Of a stretch of DNA of 64,000 bases, positions 60,917 to 64,000 are shown in pieces. The notes under the pieces are model-generated. The model ran no database searches. It was not told where the DNA came from and saw only the letters and a program-made list of their open reading frames with translations. The DNA lies in contig CAJUQA010000017.1 of the NCBI GenBank assembly GCA_910588375.1, positions 1 through 64,000 of the forward strand, read 5' to 3'. A program made the position numbers and the translations under genes. The stretch comes from an uncultured Odoribacter sp. (GTDB lineage: Bacteria; Bacteroidota; Bacteroidia; Bacteroidales; Marinifilaceae). Positions within the stretch are counted from its first letter, which is position 1. Every line of letters begins with the position of its first letter.

Positions 60917-60983
60917 ATTTTACAACGGAAGATTGTAAAATACAATGTAGGTGGTTGTAAATAACAACAAATGCGTATCTTTA
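60917..60983 (+). promoter_or_regulatory. operator dyads overlapping the HTH gene promoter
   Basis: Two 15-base dyads share one layout: ATTGT-AAAAT-ACAAT (60932-60946) and GTTGT-AAATA-ACAAC (60954-60968), with centres 22 bases apart (two helical turns). A third, overlapping 9-bp pair ATTTTACAA/TTGTAAAAT spans 60917-60941. TTG of the second dyad and TATCTTTA (60976-60983) are spaced 18 bases, like -33/-7, so a bound repressor would block the promoter of the HTH gene. Confidence 0.6.
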
Positions 60984-61021
60984 CAGACGTTTTAATTTGT
61001 CAAATTTTAAAAACTTAATAC

Positions 61022-61423
61022 ATGAATGCAGATGCCGTAATAATGCCGAGAGTACATCAAGGACGAAATATCAAACGTTTCAGAGATATTCTTGGTGTAA
61101 AACAGGAAACGCTTGCAGAAAAATTGGAAATGACACAACAGGCATTTTCCAAATTGGAACAAAAAGATGTGATTGATGAAAAGATATTGATTAAAGTAGC
61201 GGAGGCTTTGCATATTCCGACTGAAGCTATTAAGAACATGACCGATGAAGCCGCTTTTAATATAATAGGCAACACATTTCAAAATGATTCTTCAGCATAC
61301 GCTTATCAATATAAGTGCAATTTCAATCCAATAGAAAAAGTCATAGAACTTTATGAACGTATGCTTAAAAACGAACAGGAAAAAGTTCGGTTATTGCAGG
61401 AGGCGTTACAGGATAGGAAATAA
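61022..61423 (+). CDS. XRE-family helix-turn-helix regulator
   Basis: 133 residues. The HTH domain is at about residues 12-68 (RNIKRFRDILGVKQETLAEKLEMTQQAFSKLEQKDVIDEKILIKVAEAL). A C-terminal leucine-rich helix (PIEKVIELYERMLKNEQEKVRLLQEAL) would dimerise it. It is divergent from the SymE-like gene, and its promoter is covered by two matching dyads, so autoregulation is likely. The dyads probably also affect the SymE-like pair. Confidence 0.88.
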   Translation: MNADAVIMPRVHQGRNIKRFRDILGVKQETLAEKLEMTQQAFSKLEQKDVIDEKILIKVAEALHIPTEAIKNMTDEAAFNIIGNTFQNDSSAYAYQYKCNFNPIEKVIELYERMLKNEQEKVRLLQEALQDRK

Positions 61424-61548
61424 GTCCTAAATGTTTAAAATATTAATGCTCATGGGGAGACCTGTGAGCATTAAATAATTAAAGAAATACTTTTTTGTGT
61501 GGTTATTGTATATAATACATTTAGCAAAAAAAATCAAAAACAAATATT

Positions 61549-62658
61549 ATGGCTATAGATCAAATAAAAGAAGAAAAAGAAGATAATTATTCTAATGATG
61601 ATCTCTATAACATAAACTCCTGGGGAGCTGATCCATCTTTCCGAGAATTGATAACCATGTACAAGGAAAATGAGTTGATAAAGCCGGAATTGCAACGTAA
61701 ATATGTATGGGATAAAATAGAAGCAAGTCGCTTTATAGAGTCTTTGCTGTTAGGTTTGCCTGTTCCAAGTATTTTTTTGGCAAAAACAGAGGACAATAAA
61801 AAATTAATCATTGATGGTTATCAAAGAATAATGACTGTCTACGATTTTATAGAGGGTGTTTGGAGTAAAGATAATACTGTTTTTACTTTATCTAATAGTG
61901 ATAAAATTAATGAAAGATGGAGGAACAAGGCTTTTGTAAATCTTTCAGACAGTGACCAAAGAAAAATTAAAAGTACAACTATTCATGCTATTATATTTGA
62001 ACAAAAAGCCCCTCAGGACAATGATACAAGTTTATATCAGATTTTTGAAAGAATTAATACAAGCGGTAGGACATTGAATCCTCAAGAAATAAGAAATTGC
62101 GTTTATCATGGTAAATTTAATGCTTTACTTATAGAGCTTAATAAAAATACTCAATGGAGGACATTATTTGCGATGCCTGGAAAGGAAGATGAAAGAATGC
62201 TTGATTTGGAATTTATTTTAAGATATTTTGCTCTTAATAATGATGAAATATTATCCTCTTCGTCAAAATCAATTTCTTTGAAAAAAACATTAAATGAATA
62301 TATGGGAAGAAAAGACAATCAACGTGATGATGTTTTATCTGAAAAAGAGCGTGACTTTAAAACTGTTATTGATTTTATTTATACTTATTTAGGGGAAGAA
62401 GCTTTTTTTAATTTACAAGCTAATACTGAAACTATAAGAAAACGATTTTATCCGACGGTTTATGATTCTTTGATGATAGGTACTTCCCTTGCTTTAAAAA
62501 AAGGATTTAGTACGACAAAAACTTTAATTGATAAACGTTTGGTATTATTAAAAGATACTCAATATAAAGAGTATATAACACAGGGGACAATGAGGATTGA
62601 CCATATAAAAGGGCGGGTAAAAAAAGTTTTAAATGTACTTTATGATATGGATTTGTAA
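61549..62658 (+). CDS. DUF262 domain protein
   Basis: 369 residues. The DUF262 (GmrSD N-terminal, ParB/Srx-like) domain is visible: SFRELITMYKENELIKPELQRKYVWDKIEASRFIESLLLGLPVPSIFLA, then IIDGYQR (residues 87-93, the family's DGQQR with Gln changed to Tyr), and FERINTSGRTLNPQEIRNCVYHG. DUF262 is linked to NTP-dependent DNA cleavage in defence systems such as GmrSD. No HNH or DUF1524 domain is fused here. The next gene starts two bases after its stop and encodes a HEPN protein. Codon use is very AT-rich. Confidence 0.88.
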   Translation: MAIDQIKEEKEDNYSNDDLYNINSWGADPSFRELITMYKENELIKPELQRKYVWDKIEASRFIESLLLGLPVPSIFLAKTEDNKKLIIDGYQRIMTVYDFIEGVWSKDNTVFTLSNSDKINERWRNKAFVNLSDSDQRKIKSTTIHAIIFEQKAPQDNDTSLYQIFERINTSGRTLNPQEIRNCVYHGKFNALLIELNKNTQWRTLFAMPGKEDERMLDLEFILRYFALNNDEILSSSSKSISLKKTLNEYMGRKDNQRDDVLSEKERDFKTVIDFIYTYLGEEAFFNLQANTETIRKRFYPTVYDSLMIGTSLALKKGFSTTKTLIDKRLVLLKDTQYKEYITQGTMRIDHIKGRVKKVLNVLYDMDL

Positions 62659-62660
62659 TT

Positions 62661-63152
62661 ATGTACAATATCTCAGTTAAGCATACATTAGAAGATTGCA
62701 GAAAAGATTTAGGAAAAATAGAGCATCTAATTGCTGGTATGGGAGCATTAGCTGATCCTGTTCCTTATTTGACCCAATACGCTTTAATAAAAGCTTGTGG
62801 AACAATAGAATTTTGTTTTAAAACTATTATAGCAGATATGCATGTAGGAGCATCAAGCCAAGTACAAAATTATATAAATCGAAAAATAAGAGAAAGTTCT
62901 ATGAATCCAACAGAATCAAATATTTGTAATATTCTTAAATCTTTTGATGAAAATTGGAACAAAAATTTTAAAACAAAACTAAATAATCATTGTGATTGTG
63001 GAAAAATAAGATCCTCTCTAACTTCCTTAATTAATGCAAGGAACACATTTGCTCATGGCAGGTCTTTGACTGTATCGTTTAATGAGGTTCAAGAATATTT
63101 TAATGAATCAACAAAATTGATAGAAATTTTAGACAATGTTGTACATTTATAA
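62661..63152 (+). CDS. HEPN domain protein (RiboL-PSP-HEPN-like)
   Basis: 163 residues, all helical. The HEPN RNase signature RxxxxH is present as Arg127-Asn-Thr-Phe-Ala-His132 in INARNTFAHG. The opening (EDCRKDLGKIEHLIAGMGAL...ALIKACGTIEFCFKTII) fits the RiboL-PSP-HEPN group. HEPN proteins are RNA-cutting effectors in many abortive-infection and toxin-antitoxin systems. Two-base spacing from the DUF262 gene implies co-translation and a shared job. Confidence 0.85.
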   Translation: MYNISVKHTLEDCRKDLGKIEHLIAGMGALADPVPYLTQYALIKACGTIEFCFKTIIADMHVGASSQVQNYINRKIRESSMNPTESNICNILKSFDENWNKNFKTKLNNHCDCGKIRSSLTSLINARNTFAHGRSLTVSFNEVQEYFNESTKLIEILDNVVHL

Positions 63153-63555
63153 GTTATAAATGAAAATAAACGTTTTGTAAAAAAAATCCTTCCTCATCTG
63201 TCTTCTAAAATTTTAAAGATTTAGTGTAAATGTCAGATAATTAAATTCATTCATTCGATTATATTTTCCAAGTCAATTTTACTTGAGCAATGACAGAGCG
63301 TCTTATGGGCAAAGAAAAATCATTGGAGTGTTGTGATAAAATTTTATGTTGTACAGATATATCTATCAACACAGAAAAGACCTCGTAAATGATACAAAAC
63401 TGGTTTTGATAGGTAATGTAGCTTGCCTATTACAGACGATTTCAAAGAACAGTTTAAGAAATTATTGTAAAACCTTAATGAATTATCCAAGCACAAAAAA
63501 CAAGGGAACAAAATTGTAATTTATCTATATTGCACAAATAATCACGGTGTTTTTT
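63153..63555. other. non-coding AT-rich stretch with probable coding debris
   Basis: About 400 bases without an intact gene. Short protein-like fragments are seen on the plus strand (for example TDDFKEQFKKLL, NELSKHKKQGNKIV) broken by stops, which suggests a decayed gene. A GTAAAACCTT near 63467 also occurs at 52053, too short to be called an attachment repeat. Confidence 0.4.
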
Positions 63556-63775
63556 TATCTTTGCAATCGGATGGAACTATTCCATCTATGAAATATTAGA
63601 AAAAGAAGAAGCGTTATGCTTATCTTGTACTTGAAAACGTAGGAAATTTTCAAATTGGATACAAGGATAGCGTAGTGGTTCTCACGCTATAGCGTGGGCT
63701 GCTATTGTTGCATTTGTATCCAAGGTTTCCTACGACCTTCAAGTAAAAGTGTGGCATACAGTTCCCACGCTTCTT
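63556..63775 (+). promoter_or_regulatory. promoter and rod-shaped structured leader RNA
   Basis: TATCTTTG (63556-63563) is a -7 consensus. Downstream, four perfectly nested stems stack: AAGAAGCGT/ACGCTTCTT (63606-63614, 63767-63775), ACTTGAA/TTCAAGT (63629-63635, 63738-63744), GTAGGAAA/TTTCCTAC (63639-63646, 63726-63733) and TTGGATACAA/TTGTATCCAA (63655-63664, 63714-63723). The tip has TAGCGT/ACGCTA and TAGC/GCTA hairpins. A small hairpin GATGGAA/TTCCATC (63570-63586) precedes them. It would be the 5' leader of the lipoprotein gene. Confidence 0.6.
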
Positions 63776-63821
63776 TGCAAGTTAAATTCCTTTGGGGACT
63801 GGAGAGATAAATGTGTAGTGT

Positions 63822-64000
63822 ATGAACGCAATTAAAAAATGGTTATTCGTTATTTGTACCATTCTGTTGATGAATGGATGCGCTTCACTTCGAACACCTG
63901 TAATAGTAAGAAATGCTCCTATTGAAATGTATAGGTATGTATACATTTCCCCTACAAAGGAATTGACATCAAGTACAGGAGGTACATATGGAGGACAATA
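63822..64000 (+). CDS. lipoprotein, 5' end only
   Basis: 59 residues visible, cut by the window end. A lipoprotein signal with lipobox ILLMNGC (Cys about residue 18) is followed by ASLRTPVIVRNAPIEMYRYVYISPT, similar to the start of small Bacteroidales lipoproteins of unknown function with a Y-rich first strand. A long structured leader precedes it. Confidence 0.75.
   Translation, partial: MNAIKKWLFVICTILLMNGCASLRTPVIVRNAPIEMYRYVYISPTKELTSSTGGTYGGQ

Larger units (their letters stand above)
52046..64000. mobile_element. integrative and mobilizable element (left end approximate, right end not found)
   Basis: Gene order integrase, DUF3853 (excisionase-like), RepA-like ATPase, Toprim primase, oriT-like region and MobV relaxase is the standard core of Bacteroides mobilizable elements. 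No conjugation (tra) genes are present, so transfer would need a helper element. Cargo candidates are the YhcG nuclease, a 340-residue protein, the SymE-like region, DUF262 plus HEPN and a lipoprotein. AT content rises sharply after 61.4 kb, hinting at a separate later acquisition. No direct repeat of the left region was found to the right within the window. Confidence 0.7.

Noticed and set aside
52053..63476. GTAAAACCTT at both ends as att direct repeats
   Set aside because: Ten bases shared in AT-rich DNA over 11 kb is expected by chance, and the flanking bases differ.

Overview
The window is chromosomal DNA of a gut-type Bacteroidales bacterium. Evidence: promoters of the Bacteroidetes form (-7 TAnnTTTG, often with a -33 TTTG/TTG 18-19 bases upstream), a short primary sigma factor without region 1.1, a ThiT-like TonB receptor/PnuT/thiamine pyrophosphokinase operon under a TPP riboswitch, many lipoproteins, BACON, DUF3244, DUF4924, DUF5686 and DUF6266 proteins, and a MobV-type mobilizable element. 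Protein style and moderate GC suggest the Odoribacter/Butyricimonas group, but this is an inference.

Layout. 0-10 kb: housekeeping genes: rplY-pth-hslR-DUF4924, a beta-rich exported protein, hpt-obgE (minus) divergent from purE, a helix-hairpin-helix/outer-membrane protein, rpmH (minus) and the primary sigma factor. 10-15 kb: a TPR membrane regulator and small secreted or lipoprotein genes, one of them split by a frameshift. 15-21.4 kb: accessory DNA with a putative toxin-antitoxin-like pair (small protein plus ImmA/IrrE protease), a RhuM protein, and a minus-strand cassette of RteC-like regulator, holin, amidase, two DUF6266 proteins and a small membrane protein, preceded by a structured leader. 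21.5-25.4 kb: thiamine uptake operon. 25-50 kb: core metabolism and envelope: GH36 alpha-galactosidase, a Rel/SpoT homologue with a damaged synthetase domain, nagB, MATE exporter, fimbrillin-like lipoprotein, GNAT plus DUF2156, a FabH-like enzyme, MgtC plus K+/H+ antiporter, M23 peptidase, AspT-type transporter, ECF sigma with a TonB-C membrane protein, recQ divergent from kdsD-DUF5686-lptB. 50.2-51.8 kb: tRNA-Leu(UAG) and trigger factor.

52-64 kb: an integrative and mobilizable element. It carries a tyrosine integrase, a YhcG-type nuclease, a DUF3853 protein, a RepA-like ATPase, an origin-like run of inverted repeats, a Toprim primase, an oriT-like region and a MobV relaxase. After these come a SymE-like gene, an HTH regulator with two matching operator-like dyads, a DUF262 protein paired with a HEPN protein, and a lipoprotein (cut by the window end) with a long rod-shaped leader. 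The right end of the element was not found.

Most worth following up: the holin/amidase/DUF6266 cassette with its leader RNA (a possible lysis-type release system), the DUF262-HEPN pair (candidate defence system on a mobile element), and the three-part inverted-repeat region between the RepA-like gene and primase.
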